From contig NZ_CP015614.1 in the NCBI RefSeq assembly GCF_000635915.2, positions 310,001-374,000 on the forward strand: a stretch of DNA of 64,000 nucleotides. The letters are read 5' to 3'. Numbering within the stretch: the stretch's first letter is position 1; every line of letters begins with the position of its first letter. Position numbers and translations under genes: made by a program. The stretch is from Brevundimonas naejangsanensis. GTDB taxonomy: Bacteria > Pseudomonadota > Alphaproteobacteria > Caulobacterales > Caulobacteraceae. Below the pieces are notes generated by a model. The model was given only the letters and a program-made list of their open reading frames with translations, was not told the origin of the DNA and made no database searches. This document shows, piece by piece, positions 18,413 to 28,192 of this stretch.

Positions 18413-20187
18413 GCGTGCATGACCATCACGGCATGGGCTATCGCGGCCGTCCACAGGCGACCTTCGGCGGCGCGGTGTCGGCCTGGGGGCGCTGGGTCGC
18501 CTCCCTGGTGTGGAACCTGGAGCACTCGTTCGAGCGCGCCCGCGCCGACGCCCGGCCCGAAGAAGACACCCGCGTCCGCATCTTCCTGATCATGGCGGCC
18601 TTCTGCGCCGTCTTCGCCTGCCTGGCCCTGGGCGCGGCGCACGCGGCGTTGCTGGCGCCGGCGCGAGGGACGGGGGCGGGCTTCCATCCCGGCGCCCTGA
18701 CGCGGGCCGATCTGGTGGATCGCAACGGCCAGTTGCTGGCGACCAACATCACCCACTACGGCCTCTATATCGACCCGCGCGAGGTCTGGGACATTCCGGC
18801 CGCCAAGGCGCAGCTGCGCCGCGCCCTGCCGCGCATCCCGGCCAAGCGTCTGGACAAGGTGATGAGCGGCGAGCGCCGCCTGATCGTGCTGACCGGCCTG
18901 ACGCCGTCGGAGCGCCGCGCGGTCCATGCGCTGGCGCTGGGCGGAGTGACGTTCGAGCCGGAGGACCGCCGCGTCTATCCGCTGGGCAGCTCGGCCGTGC
19001 ATCTGATCGGTCGTTCGGATACGGGCGGCGAGGGCGTCGCGGGCGCCGAACTGGCCTTCAACCAGGAAATCCGCGCGGCGGGCGTCGCGGGCGAGGACTT
19101 CCCCCTGTCGATCGACCTGCGGGTCCAGGGCGTGGTCGAGAACGAGCTGGCGATCGCCGCCGAGGAACACAAGGTCAAGGGGGCCGTCGCCGTCGTCGCC
19201 GACGTGCAGACAGGCGAGATCCTGGCGATGGCCTCGTGGCCGACCTATGACGCCAACCGCCGCAACGCCGCGCCGGAAGAGGCCACGCTGAACCGCGTCG
19301 TCTCGGCCCACTATGAAATGGGTTCGGTGTTCAAGAGCTTCACCGTCGCCGCAGGGATCGACACCGGCCGGGCCGACATGAACACCCTGTTCGACGCCTC
19401 TCAGGCCCTGCAGATCGGCAAGCGCCGCATCACCGACTTCCACGCCACCAACAAGGTGCTGACGCTGGAGGAGGTCTATCTGCATTCGTCCAACATCGGC
19501 ACCTCGCGACTGGCGGTCGAGATGGGCGGCGATGTGATGCGCGACTATTTCCGCCGTCTGGGCCTGCTGGACGCCGCGCCGATCGAGTTGAAGGAGTCGG
19601 CCGCCCCGCCCAAGGTGCGCAAGTGGGACGACAGCACCCTGGCGTCGCTGTCCTTCGGCTATGGCGTCATGGTCACGCCGATCCAGTATGTGGCGGCCTA
19701 TGGCGCGCTGAGCAACGGCGGGCGCTATGTGGCCCCGACCCTGCGCAAGGGCGGCCGTCCGAACGCCCAGACGCATCAGGTCGTCTCGCCCGAGACCTCG
19801 GCGACCATGCTGGACCTGATGCGCCGCAACGTCACGCGCGGTTCGGGCCGGTTCGCCGATGCGCCGGGCCTGCGCATGGGCGGCAAGACGGGTTCGGCCA
19901 ATAAGCTGGTCAACGGCCGCTATAATCCGGCGGTGGCCGTCGGCTCCTTCGCCGGGGTCTTCCCCGCCGACGGCCCGGTCGACGCCAAGCGCTACACCGT
20001 CTTCGTCCTGATGGATGAGCCGGGCGTCTATCCGCGCACCGGCGGCTACGTCGCCGCGCCCGCCGTGGGCCGCATCGCCAACCGGATCGCCGGCTTCCTG
20101 GGCGTCGAGCGCAAGGCCGACCGCTGGTCCACCGCGCTGGGCGAAAAGATCCCCGAGTTCCAGGACGTGGAGGGCGACGGCCGATGA
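18409..20187 (+). CDS. ftsI: Peptidoglycan D,D-transpeptidase FtsI (PBP3)
   Basis: A 592-residue class B penicillin-binding protein that crosslinks septal peptidoglycan together with FtsW. A cytoplasmic leader is followed by a membrane helix at about 60-85, then the PBP dimer domain and the transpeptidase domain. Active-site motifs: SVFK (S306, K309), SSN (360-362) and KTG (493-495). The ALGEKIPEFQD-like end is followed by a 4-bp overlap with murE. It is the expected target of beta-lactams such as cephalexin. Confidence 0.96.
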   Translation: MSVHDHHGMGYRGRPQATFGGAVSAWGRWVASLVWNLEHSFERARADARPEEDTRVRIFLIMAAFCAVFACLALGAAHAALLAPARGTGAGFHPGALTRADLVDRNGQLLATNITHYGLYIDPREVWDIPAAKAQLRRALPRIPAKRLDKVMSGERRLIVLTGLTPSERRAVHALALGGVTFEPEDRRVYPLGSSAVHLIGRSDTGGEGVAGAELAFNQEIRAAGVAGEDFPLSIDLRVQGVVENELAIAAEEHKVKGAVAVVADVQTGEILAMASWPTYDANRRNAAPEEATLNRVVSAHYEMGSVFKSFTVAAGIDTGRADMNTLFDASQALQIGKRRITDFHATNKVLTLEEVYLHSSNIGTSRLAVEMGGDVMRDYFRRLGLLDAAPIELKESAAPPKVRKWDDSTLASLSFGYGVMVTPIQYVAAYGALSNGGRYVAPTLRKGGRPNAQTHQVVSPETSATMLDLMRRNVTRGSGRFADAPGLRMGGKTGSANKLVNGRYNPAVAVGSFAGVFPADGPVDAKRYTVFVLMDEPGVYPRTGGYVAAPAVGRIANRIAGFLGVERKADRWSTALGEKIPEFQDVEGDGR

Positions 20188-21653
20188 GCCTTCCCAGCGC
20201 CCACTTGCGTCTCTCCGAACTGCTGCGCCGCGATGTGGCTTCCGACCCGGAGATCACCGCCGTCACCGCCGACAGCCGTCAGGTCGTGCCTGGCGCCCTG
20301 TTCGTCGCCTTGCCGGGGACGCAGGCCGACGGCCGCGCCTTCATTCCGCAAGCCTTGGCGAAAGGCGCCGCCGCAGTGCTGGCGCCGTCGGACACGCCTG
20401 CGGGCGCGGCGCCGGTCCTGGTCGGATCGGGCGACGTGCACCGGGCCTACGCTATCGCCGCGCGCGCCTTCTACGGCGCCCAGCCGCGCACCTGCGTCGC
20501 GATCACCGGCACCAACGGCAAGACCTCGGTCGCCAACTTCTGCCGCCAGATCTGGGCCGGCCTGGGCCTGAAGTCGGCCAGCATGGGCACCCTGGGCGTC
20601 GTCGGCCAGAAGGGCGACAAGACCTACGCCCTGACCGGCCCCGGCCTGACCAGCCCCGACGCCGCCGAGGCCGCGCGCCTGCTGGCCGAGCTGGCCCGCA
20701 AAGAGGTGACGCACCTGGCGCTCGAAGCCTCGTCCCACGGCATCGATCAGCGTCGCCTGGACGGAGTGGCGATCAAGGCCGCAGGCTTCACCAATCTGAC
20801 GCAGGACCACCTCGACTATCACGGCACGATGGACGAGTACCGCGCCGCCAAGCTGCGCCTGTTCGAGGCCCTGCTGCCGCGCGGGCGCACCGCCGTGCTG
20901 AACGCCGATTCCGACGCCTATTCGGCGTTCGCCTCGGCCTCGATCATGGCCGGTCTGGGCGTGATGGGCGTGGGCGAGCGCGGGCGCGACCTGACGCTGC
21001 TGGCGCGCCGGGCGACCCCGGAAGGCCAGCGCCTGACCCTTGATGCGCGCGGCCGGGTGCATGACATTCTGCTGCCTCTCGCGGGCGCGTTTCAGGCGTC
21101 CAACGCCCTGGTGGCGGCGGGCCTGTGCATCGCGGGCGGCGAGGATCCCGACCAGGTGATCCCGGCGCTGGAGCTGATTCAGGGCGCGCAGGGCCGCCTG
21201 CAACGCATCCCGGGCGGCGCGCGCGGGGGCGAGGTCTATGTCGACTACGCCCACACGCCCGACGGGCTGGAGACGGTGCTGAACGCCCTGCGTCCGCACG
21301 CGACGGGCCGCCTGATCGTCGTCTTCGGCGCGGGCGGCGACCGGGATCGGGCCAAGCGTCCGCTGATGGGCGAGATCGCCGGGCGTCTGGCCGACGTGGC
21401 CATCGTCACCGACGACAACCCGCGCTCGGAGGACCCCGCCGCCATCCGCGCTCAGGTGCGTGCGGGCTGCCCGGACGCGCTGGAAGTCGGCGACCGCCGC
21501 GAGGCCATCCGCCACGCCATATCCCTGATGCGTGAAGGAGATGTGGTCGTGATCGCCGGAAAAGGGCATGAACAGGGTCAGATCGTCGGCGGAGTCGTGC
21601 ACCCCTTCGACGACGCCGCCGAAGCGACCGAAGCCCTGAAAGATCATGCCTGA
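20184..21653 (+). CDS. murE: UDP-MurNAc-tripeptide ligase (meso-diaminopimelate adding)
   Basis: A 489-residue cytoplasmic Mur ligase that adds meso-diaminopimelate to UDP-MurNAc-L-Ala-D-Glu using ATP. The P-loop is ITGTNGKTSV near residue 112. The DNPRSEDP motif near residue 410 marks specificity for diaminopimelate over lysine. DYAHTPDGLE and GKGHEQGQ are also typical. It overlaps ftsI by 4 bp and murF by 8 bp. Confidence 0.97.
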   Translation: MSLPSAHLRLSELLRRDVASDPEITAVTADSRQVVPGALFVALPGTQADGRAFIPQALAKGAAAVLAPSDTPAGAAPVLVGSGDVHRAYAIAARAFYGAQPRTCVAITGTNGKTSVANFCRQIWAGLGLKSASMGTLGVVGQKGDKTYALTGPGLTSPDAAEAARLLAELARKEVTHLALEASSHGIDQRRLDGVAIKAAGFTNLTQDHLDYHGTMDEYRAAKLRLFEALLPRGRTAVLNADSDAYSAFASASIMAGLGVMGVGERGRDLTLLARRATPEGQRLTLDARGRVHDILLPLAGAFQASNALVAAGLCIAGGEDPDQVIPALELIQGAQGRLQRIPGGARGGEVYVDYAHTPDGLETVLNALRPHATGRLIVVFGAGGDRDRAKRPLMGEIAGRLADVAIVTDDNPRSEDPAAIRAQVRAGCPDALEVGDRREAIRHAISLMREGDVVVIAGKGHEQGQIVGGVVHPFDDAAEATEALKDHA

Positions 21654-23088
21654 CGCTCACACGCCGCTCTGGACCGCCGAAGCGATCGCCTCGGCGACCG
21701 GCGGCCAACTTCACGGACCCGATGTTCCTGTCTCGGGCCTGACCTACAACAGCCGCGAGATCCAGCCGGGCGACCTGTTCCTGGCCCTGCACGGCGCCCG
21801 CGACGGGCATGAGTTCGCCGAGGCCGCCTTTGCGGCGGGGGCGACGGTCGCGCTGGTCGACCGGCTGGTCGAGGGCGGACCGTACGTCCTGGTTCCCGAC
21901 ACCCTGAAGGGGCTGGAGGCGCTGGGCGTCGCCGCGCGCGATCGCGCCCGCCTGCGCGGGGCCGTCACCGGCAGCGTCGGCAAGACCAGCGTGACCCAGG
22001 CGATCAAGGCGGGCCTTGATCTGGCGGGATCAAGCCACGCCTCGATCAAGAGCTACAACAACCACATCGGCGTGCCGCTGACGCTGGCGCGGATGCCGCA
22101 GGGCACGGATCGCGCCGTGTTCGAAATCGGCATGAACCATCCGGGCGAGATCGGGCCGCTGTCGGCCTTCGTGCGCCCGCACGCCGCCTGCGTCACCACG
22201 GTCGGGCCGGTGCATATCGAAGCCTTCGCTGACGGCGAGGCGGGCGTGGCGCGCGAAAAGGCCGCCATCTTCGAGGGGCTGGCGCCGGGCGGCATCGCCG
22301 TGGTCAACGCCGCCGACGCCCACGCCGACATCGTGCGTCAGGGCGCGGAAAAGGCCGGGGCCGTCGTGCGGAGCTTCGGCCATGCGCCTGGCTGCGACGC
22401 GCGCCTGCTGGACTTCGTCGCGGATAGCGAGGGCGCGACCGTCACCGCCGAGCTGGACGGACGGCGCATCGAATATCGCCTCGCCCAGTCGGGCGTGCAC
22501 TGGGGCCTGAACAGCCTGTGCGTCATCCTGATGCTGCAGGCGCTGGACGTGTCGCTGGAGACGGCCTTGCAGGCGCTGGCGGGCTTTCAGCCGCTGGCGG
22601 GCAGGGGGCAGATGAGGACGGTCGCCATCCCGGGCGGCGCCTTCACCCTGATCGACGAGAGCTACAACGCCAATTCGTTGTCGATGAAGGCGGGCTTCGC
22701 CAGCCTGGGCGCCAAGCCGGTCGGGCCGGGCGGGCGCCGCGTCGTCGTGCTGAGCGACATGCTGGAGTTGGGCGAGCACAGCCGCGCCCTGCACGAAGGC
22801 CTCGCCCCCGCCATCGCTGCGGCTGGGCTGGACCTGGTGCATACGGCTGGGCCGCAGATGCGCCTGCTGCATGAGGCGCTGCCGCCGTCGCTGCGCGGGC
22901 AGTGGCGCGAGACCGCCGCCGAGCTGGCCGCCGAGGCCGCCAGCCTGGTCCGGCCGGGCGACGTCGTCATGGTCAAGGGCTCGAACGGATCAAAGGCCTC
23001 GCTGGTCGCGGCCGCGCTTGCAAAGCTCGGCGTGACCGAACAAGGCAACAACCCCTCAAGCAGCGGCGCGCCGCGCGCGACGCGATAG
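21646..23088 (+). CDS. murF: UDP-MurNAc-tripeptide--D-alanyl-D-alanine ligase
   Basis: A 480-residue Mur ligase adding D-Ala-D-Ala to complete the cytoplasmic pentapeptide precursor. Motifs: GLTYNSREIQPGDLF in the N-domain, the ATP loop TGSVGKTSVTQAI (Ser where many Mur ligases have Thr-Asn), FEIGMNHPGEIG, and DESYNANSLSMKAG in the C-domain. The end is a polar tail. It overlaps murE and leaves 12 bp to mraY. Confidence 0.96.
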   Translation: MPDAHTPLWTAEAIASATGGQLHGPDVPVSGLTYNSREIQPGDLFLALHGARDGHEFAEAAFAAGATVALVDRLVEGGPYVLVPDTLKGLEALGVAARDRARLRGAVTGSVGKTSVTQAIKAGLDLAGSSHASIKSYNNHIGVPLTLARMPQGTDRAVFEIGMNHPGEIGPLSAFVRPHAACVTTVGPVHIEAFADGEAGVAREKAAIFEGLAPGGIAVVNAADAHADIVRQGAEKAGAVVRSFGHAPGCDARLLDFVADSEGATVTAELDGRRIEYRLAQSGVHWGLNSLCVILMLQALDVSLETALQALAGFQPLAGRGQMRTVAIPGGAFTLIDESYNANSLSMKAGFASLGAKPVGPGGRRVVVLSDMLELGEHSRALHEGLAPAIAAAGLDLVHTAGPQMRLLHEALPPSLRGQWRETAAELAAEAASLVRPGDVVMVKGSNGSKASLVAAALAKLGVTEQGNNPSSSGAPRATR

Positions 23089-23100
23089 GGTCACCCAAGA

Positions 23101-24210
23101 ATGTTCTATCTGCTCTATCTCTATTACGCGGACATCGCCCAGGAATATCCGCTGCTGCACCTGATCCAGTATCAGACGGTGCGCGTGGCCCTGGCCATGG
23201 CCACGGCCATGATCGTGGCGGTCGCCATGGGCAGCCGTTTCATCAACTGGATCCGCGCCAAGCAGGGCCGCGGCCAGCCGATCCGCGACGACGGCCCCGT
23301 CTCGCACCTGTCCAAGGTCGGCACCCCGACGATGGGCGGTCTGATGATCCTGGCGGGCATCGGCGTGGCGGTCTTCCTGTGGGGCGACCTGACCAATCCC
23401 TACATCTGGATCGTCTCGGGCGTGACGGCGGCGTTCGGCGTGCTGGGCTTCATCGACGACTACGCCAAGGTGACGAAGCAGACCTCGGCCGGGCTGACGT
23501 CCAAGCAGAAGCTGGCGGCCCAGGCGGTCGTCGCCGTGATCGCCGGCGTGCTGACGGTGTTGTGGATGACCCAGTCGCCGACCTCGCCGGGGCTTGAGAC
23601 CTCGATCGCCTTCCCCTTCCTGAAGGCGGTGCTGCTGAACATCGGCTGGTTCTATGTGGCGTTTGCGGCCTTCACGATCATCGGCTTCTCGAACGCGGTG
23701 AACCTGACGGACGGGCTGGACGGCCTGGCCATCGTGCCGGTGATGATGGCGGCGGGCGCCTTCGGCATCATCTCCTACCTGGTCGGCAACTTCCTGTTCG
23801 CCGATTATCTGCAGGTTCACCACGTGCCCGGCGCGGGCGAGCTTGCCATCTTCTGCGCCGCCATCATCGGCGGGGGCATGGGCTTCCTCTGGTATAATGC
23901 GCCGCCGGCCAAGATCTTCATGGGCGACACCGGCTCGCTGGCCCTGGGCGGCGCTCTGGGCTCGATGGCCGTGGCGACCAAGCACGAGCTGGTGCTGGGC
24001 ATCGTCGGGGGCCTATTCGTGGTCGAGGCGGCCTCGGTCATGATCCAGGTCGGCTACTTCAAGCTGACCGGCAAGCGCATCTTCCTGATGGCGCCGATCC
24101 ACCACCATTTCGAGAAGATGGGCTGGCCGGAATCGACCGTGGTGATCCGCTTCTGGATCGTCGCCGCCATGCTGGCCCTGGCCGGTCTGGCCACGCTGAA
24201 GCTGCGTTGA
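23101..24210 (+). CDS. mraY: Phospho-N-acetylmuramoyl-pentapeptide transferase
   Basis: A 369-residue integral membrane enzyme, about 10 helices, transferring phospho-MurNAc-pentapeptide to undecaprenyl phosphate to make lipid I. Signature regions: [10 protein letters not shown], the aspartate pair [25 protein letters not shown], and the histidine motif [14 protein letters not shown] near residue 325. It lies 12 bp after murF and 4 bp before murD. Confidence 0.97.
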   Translation: MFYLLYLYYADIAQEYPLLHLIQYQTVRVALAMATAMIVAVAMGSRFINWIRAKQGRGQPIRDDGPVSHLSKVGTPTMGGLMILAGIGVAVFLWGDLTNPYIWIVSGVTAAFGVLGFIDDYAKVTKQTSAGLTSKQKLAAQAVVAVIAGVLTVLWMTQSPTSPGLETSIAFPFLKAVLLNIGWFYVAFAAFTIIGFSNAVNLTDGLDGLAIVPVMMAAGAFGIISYLVGNFLFADYLQVHHVPGAGELAIFCAAIIGGGMGFLWYNAPPAKIFMGDTGSLALGGALGSMAVATKHELVLGIVGGLFVVEAASVMIQVGYFKLTGKRIFLMAPIHHHFEKMGWPESTVVIRFWIVAAMLALAGLATLKLR

Positions 24211-24214
24211 GCCG

Positions 24215-25744
24215 ATGATCCCCGTTCCCGGCTTCGAGGGGCGTCGCGTTGCGGTCTTCGGCCTGGGGCGGTCGGGGATCACGGCGGCGCGCGCGCTGCA
24301 GGCGGGCGGGGCCGTCCCCGTGCTGTGGGACGACGGCGTCTCGGGCCGGATGCAGGCCGAGGCCGAAGGCTTACTGGTCGAGGATCTGACCCGCGCCGAC
24401 TGGTCCGGGTTCGCCGCCCTTGTGCTGTCGCCGGGCGCGCCGCTGACCCATCCCAAGCCGCACTGGACTGTCGAGCGCGCCCATGAGGCGGGCGTGCCGG
24501 TCATCGGCGATGTGGAGCTGTTCGCGCGGGCGCTGACCGCCTTGCCGCCGGGGGATCGGCCGCGCGTGGTCGCCATCACCGGCACCAACGGCAAGTCCAC
24601 GACCACGGCCCTGATCGGCTGGGTGCTGAAGCAGGCGGGCCTCACCGTTCATATCGGCGGCAATATCGGCATCGGGGTTCTGGCTCTGCCGGAGCCGACG
24701 GCGGATGCGGTCTATGTGATCGAGGTGTCGTCCTATCAGTTGGACCTGACGACGGGCTTTGCGCCGAACGTGGCGATCCTGACCAATGTATCGCCCGACC
24801 ATCTGGACCGCCACGGCGGGATGGTAGGCTACGTCGCCGCCAAGCGCCGCATCTTCCAGGCGCAGGATGGCGAGGCTCTGGCGCTGGTCGGCGTGGACGA
24901 GGAATGGGGCCGGAAGATCGCGGCGGACCTGCAAGCGCAGGGGCGGCGGGTGGAAACGGTTCTGAGTCTTCCTTCTCCCCTCGGGGGAGAAGGTGGCTTG
25001 CGGAGCAAGACGGATGAGGGGGACGTGTCCCCTGCCGCGTTCCCTGCCGAAGAGGCGCCGTCGTATCTGGCGTCCCCCTCATCCGAGCCGCTTCGCGGCC
25101 CACCTTCTCCCCCGAGGGGAGAAGGGTATTCGGCGGCGGCGGGCGTGTTGATGGCTGGCAGGGAAGTGCTGGCTGACCTGACCGCCGCCCGCTCGCTTCC
25201 CGGTCGTCACAACGCCCAGAACGCGGCTTTCGCTTACGCCACGGCGCGGGCGCTGGGCGTGTCGCATGAGGCGGCGGTCGAGGGCCTGCTGAGCTTCCCC
25301 GGCCTGTCGCACCGCATGGAGGCCGTCGGCCGCCTCGACGCCGTACGCTTCATCAATGACTCCAAGGCCACGAATGCGGATGCGGCGCGGCAGGCGCTGG
25401 CCTCCTACCCCTCCGTCTTCTGGATTGCGGGCGGCAAGGCCAAGGAGGGCGGGATCGACAGCTTGCGCGACCTCTTCGCGCGCGTGACCAAGGCCTATCT
25501 GATCGGCGAGGCGGCGGACGACTTCGCCGTGACCCTGGCCGACACGCCGCACGTCGTCGCCCAGACGATGGAGCGCGCCGTCGAACTGGCCGCCGCCGAC
25601 GCCGCGATGGCCGGGGGCGAGCAGGTCGTCCTGCTGTCGCCCGCCTGCGCCAGCTTCGATCAGTTTCCCGATTTCGAGGTCCGGGGCGAGGCGTTTCGCG
25701 CCGCCGTCCTGGGACTGGGCGCACGGCCGGAGCCCGCCGCATGA
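24215..25744 (+). CDS. murD: UDP-MurNAc-L-alanine--D-glutamate ligase with repeat-encoded insertion
   Basis: A 509-residue Mur ligase adding D-glutamate to UDP-MurNAc-L-Ala. Motifs: VFGLGRSGITAARAL, the P-loop ITGTNGKSTTTALIG, SSYQLDLT, NVSPDHLDRHGG, PGRHNAQNAAFAYA and INDSKATNADA. MurD is usually near 430-470 residues. The excess comes from residues 253-304, which are Pro/Gly/Ser-rich and encoded exactly by a palindromic repeat (24971-25126). The insertion sits in a variable stretch ahead of GRHNAQN, which I judge to be a surface loop of the central domain. The frame is intact and all catalytic motifs are present. The stop overlaps the ftsW start. Confidence 0.95.
   Translation: MIPVPGFEGRRVAVFGLGRSGITAARALQAGGAVPVLWDDGVSGRMQAEAEGLLVEDLTRADWSGFAALVLSPGAPLTHPKPHWTVERAHEAGVPVIGDVELFARALTALPPGDRPRVVAITGTNGKSTTTALIGWVLKQAGLTVHIGGNIGIGVLALPEPTADAVYVIEVSSYQLDLTTGFAPNVAILTNVSPDHLDRHGGMVGYVAAKRRIFQAQDGEALALVGVDEEWGRKIAADLQAQGRRVETVLSLPSPLGGEGGLRSKTDEGDVSPAAFPAEEAPSYLASPSSEPLRGPPSPPRGEGYSAAAGVLMAGREVLADLTAARSLPGRHNAQNAAFAYATARALGVSHEAAVEGLLSFPGLSHRMEAVGRLDAVRFINDSKATNADAARQALASYPSVFWIAGGKAKEGGIDSLRDLFARVTKAYLIGEAADDFAVTLADTPHVVAQTMERAVELAAADAAMAGGEQVVLLSPACASFDQFPDFEVRGEAFRAAVLGLGARPEPAA
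24971..25126. repeat. Palindromic repeat, family A, inside the murD reading frame
   Basis: The 156-bp element begins with CCTTCTCCCC-TCG-GGGGAGAAGG and ends with the near-identical inverted block CCTTCTCCCCCGAGGGGAGAAGG. The inner arms are GACGGATGAGGGGGA and its inverse TCCCCCTCATCCGAG. It has the same design as the intergenic copies at 28024, 37985 and 57607. It is a whole number of codons and starts on a codon boundary. Confidence 0.93.
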
Positions 25745-26922
25745 CGCACAACAGCTACAGCCATCCCTTCTCGCGCAACGACCAGAGCATGGTGGCGCGC
25801 TGGTTCTGGACGGTGGATCGCGGCCTGCTGGGCGCGGCGCTGACGTTGATGGCGCTGGGCGTGGCGCTGAGTTTCGCCTCCAGCCCGGCGGCGATCGGGG
25901 CGGACGAATCCATCACCGATCCCTTCCACTACTCCTGGCGGATGATGGTCTTCTCGACCATGGGACTGTTTGTGATGCTGGGCGCGTCGCTGCTGTCGCC
26001 GCGCGGCGTGCGGCGGATCGCGGTGCTGGCCCTGATCTGCTCCATCCTGGTCATGGCCGCCCTGCCGATCGTCGGCGACACGGTGAAGGGCGCGGCGCGC
26101 TGGATCAATCTGGGGCCGTTCAGCCTGCAGCCGTCCGAGTTCGCCAAGCCGGGCCTGATCGTCTTCGCCGCCTGGATGTTCGCCGAGGCCCAGAAGGGGG
26201 AGGGCGTGCCGGGCGTCAGCATCGCCTTCGGCCTGTGGGCGCTGACGGTCGGCCTGTTGCTGATCCAGCCGGACATCGGCCAGACGCTGCTGGTCACCAC
26301 CACCTTCATGGCCGTCTTCTTCATGGCCGGGGTGCCGCTGAAGTGGGTCGCCGTCATCGCCGCCATGGGAGCGGGCGGGGTGGTGTCGCTGTATTTCATG
26401 TTCGGCCACATGCGCGACCGTCTCAGCCGCTTCCTGTCGCCCGAGACGACCGACACCCACCAGATCGACCGCGCCTCCGAGGCCATTCGCAACGGGGGAC
26501 TGATCGGGCGCGGCATCGGCGAGGGCGTGATGAAGCGCCACGTGCCTGACCTGCACACCGACTTCATCTATTCCGTCGGCGCTGAAGAGTTCGGCCTGGT
26601 GCTGTCGTTGATTATGATCGGGCTCTACGCCTTCATCGTCATTCGCGGGATGCGCAAGGCGATGAAGCTGAACGACTCCTTCGAACAGACGGCGGCGGCG
26701 GGGCTGTTCATGCTGATCGGGCTTCAGGCCTGCATCAATGTGGCGGTGAACCTGAACCTGATCCCGACCAAGGGCATGACGCTGCCCTTCATCAGCTATG
26801 GCGGCTCGTCCATGATGGCCATGGGGCTGACCATGGGGTTTGCGCTCGCCCTGACCCGGCGCCGTCCGGGCGCCTATGAACTCGGCTCGAACGTCGCCCC
26901 GCGCCGTCGCCTGCTGCCGTAA
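25741..26922 (+). CDS. ftsW: Septal peptidoglycan polymerase FtsW
   Basis: A 393-residue SEDS-family membrane protein with about 10 helices, polymerising glycan strands from lipid II in partnership with FtsI. Typical SEDS regions are GAARWINLGPFSLQPSEFAK, LLIQPDIGQTLLV and the C-terminal NLIPTKGMTLPFISYGGSS. It overlaps murD by ATGA at 25741-25744. murG begins 13 bp downstream. Confidence 0.96.
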   Translation: MTHNSYSHPFSRNDQSMVARWFWTVDRGLLGAALTLMALGVALSFASSPAAIGADESITDPFHYSWRMMVFSTMGLFVMLGASLLSPRGVRRIAVLALICSILVMAALPIVGDTVKGAARWINLGPFSLQPSEFAKPGLIVFAAWMFAEAQKGEGVPGVSIAFGLWALTVGLLLIQPDIGQTLLVTTTFMAVFFMAGVPLKWVAVIAAMGAGGVVSLYFMFGHMRDRLSRFLSPETTDTHQIDRASEAIRNGGLIGRGIGEGVMKRHVPDLHTDFIYSVGAEEFGLVLSLIMIGLYAFIVIRGMRKAMKLNDSFEQTAAAGLFMLIGLQACINVAVNLNLIPTKGMTLPFISYGGSSMMAMGLTMGFALALTRRRPGAYELGSNVAPRRRLLP

Positions 26923-26935
26923 GAGAGTATCGCTC

Positions 26936-28021
26936 ATGACCAAGGTCTGCGTCGTCGCCGCCGGGGGCACCGGCGGCCATATGTTCCCCGCAGAGGCCCT
27001 GGCCCGCGAGATGGCGGCGCGCGGCTGGCGTGTGGTGCTGGCCACCGACAAACGCGGCGAGCAGTACGCCCACGCCTTTCCGGCCGAAGAGCGTCTGGCG
27101 CTGGACGCGGCGACGGGTTCCGGGCCCATCGGCCTGATGAAGGCCGGTCTGGCGATCATGAAGGGCGTCGGCCAGGCCAAGGCCGCGTTCCAGCGCACCG
27201 GCGCGGACGTGGTGGTGGGCTTCGGAGGCTATCCGTCGGCGCCGGCCCTTCTGGCGGCGGTGACGACGCGCCGCCCGACCGTGATCCATGAGCAGAACGC
27301 GGTGCTGGGCCGCACCAACCGCTATCTGGCGCCCAGCGTGGGCGTGATCGCGGCGGCCTTTCCGACCCTGGGCCGGGCGCCGGACAAGCTGAAGGACCGC
27401 GTCCAGCTGGTCGGCAATCCGGTGCGGCCCGACATCCGCGCCCTGTTCGACCGGGCCTATGCCGCGCCGGCGGGCGGCGGCCCGATCCATGTGCTGGTGA
27501 CCGGCGGAAGTCAGGGCGCCCGCATCCTGTCCGAGACCGCGCCGCGCGCGCTGGCGGCCCTGCCCGAGGCCATCCGCAACCGGCTGAAGGTGCAGCAGCA
27601 GTCGCGGCCCGAGACGCTGGAGGCCGCGCGCCAGATCTATCTGGACGCCGGGATCCAGGCCGAGGTCGCCCCCTTCTTCCGCGACATGGCCGACCGGCTG
27701 TCCAAGGCGCATCTGGTGATCGGACGCGCGGGCGCCTCGACCTGTTCGGAGCTGGCGGTCGCGGCCCTGCCGTCGTTGCTCATCCCGCTGAAGATCGCGA
27801 TGGACGACCACCAGACGCTGAACGCGCGGGCTCTAGCCGAGGCGGGCGCCGCGAAGGTGATCGCCGAGGACGACCTGACCGTCGAGACGCTGACGACCGC
27901 CCTGACCGCCATCCTGTCCGATCCTGCAGCGCTGGCGGCCATGTCGGCGGCGGCTCGTTCGGTCGCCATCCCCGACGCCGCGCAACGGCTGGCCGATCTG
28001 GTGGAGCAGGCGGCCCCATAA
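26936..28021 (+). CDS. murG: UDP-GlcNAc:undecaprenyl-pyrophosphoryl-MurNAc-pentapeptide GlcNAc transferase
   Basis: A 361-residue GT28 glycosyltransferase making lipid II on the inner face of the membrane. GGTGGHMFPA at residues 10-19 and the second glycine-rich segment VTGGSQGAR near 190 bind donor and acceptor. VIGRAGASTCSELAV is the nucleotide-sugar region. An upstream in-frame start would add 20 residues, but the ATG at 26936 with AAGAGAG upstream gives the family-standard N-terminus. It is the last gene of the first dcw block; the next Mur gene, murC, is 17 kb away. Confidence 0.96.
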   Translation: MTKVCVVAAGGTGGHMFPAEALAREMAARGWRVVLATDKRGEQYAHAFPAEERLALDAATGSGPIGLMKAGLAIMKGVGQAKAAFQRTGADVVVGFGGYPSAPALLAAVTTRRPTVIHEQNAVLGRTNRYLAPSVGVIAAAFPTLGRAPDKLKDRVQLVGNPVRPDIRALFDRAYAAPAGGGPIHVLVTGGSQGARILSETAPRALAALPEAIRNRLKVQQQSRPETLEAARQIYLDAGIQAEVAPFFRDMADRLSKAHLVIGRAGASTCSELAVAALPSLLIPLKIAMDDHQTLNARALAEAGAAKVIAEDDLTVETLTTALTAILSDPAALAAMSAAARSVAIPDAAQRLADLVEQAAP

Positions 28022-28023
28022 GA

Positions 28024-28179
28024 CCCTTCTCCCCGCCGGGGGAGAAGGTGGGCGGCGAAGCCGCTCGGATGAGGGGGCGCTTCCCTCATCGAGACGGGTT
28101 GATGGGGGTTTGCGTCATTTGGCGTCCCCCTCAACCGTCTCGCTGCGCGAGCCACCTTCTCCCCCGGCGGGGAGAAGGG
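28024..28179. repeat. Palindromic repeat, family A, between murG and mscS
   Basis: It begins and ends with CCCTTCTCCCC and GGGGAGAAGGG blocks, with GGATGAGGGGGCG and GTCCCCCTCAACCG inner arms. Total length is 156 bp, the same as the murD copy. It starts 2 bp after the murG stop and ends 13 bp before the mscS start. Confidence 0.92.
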
Positions 28180-28192
28180 CTATGGTCTAGCC

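Noticed and set aside
24961..25130. Frameshift or pseudogene in murD at the repeat
   Set aside because: The reading frame continues through the 156-bp element without a stop and all downstream catalytic motifs are in the same frame.
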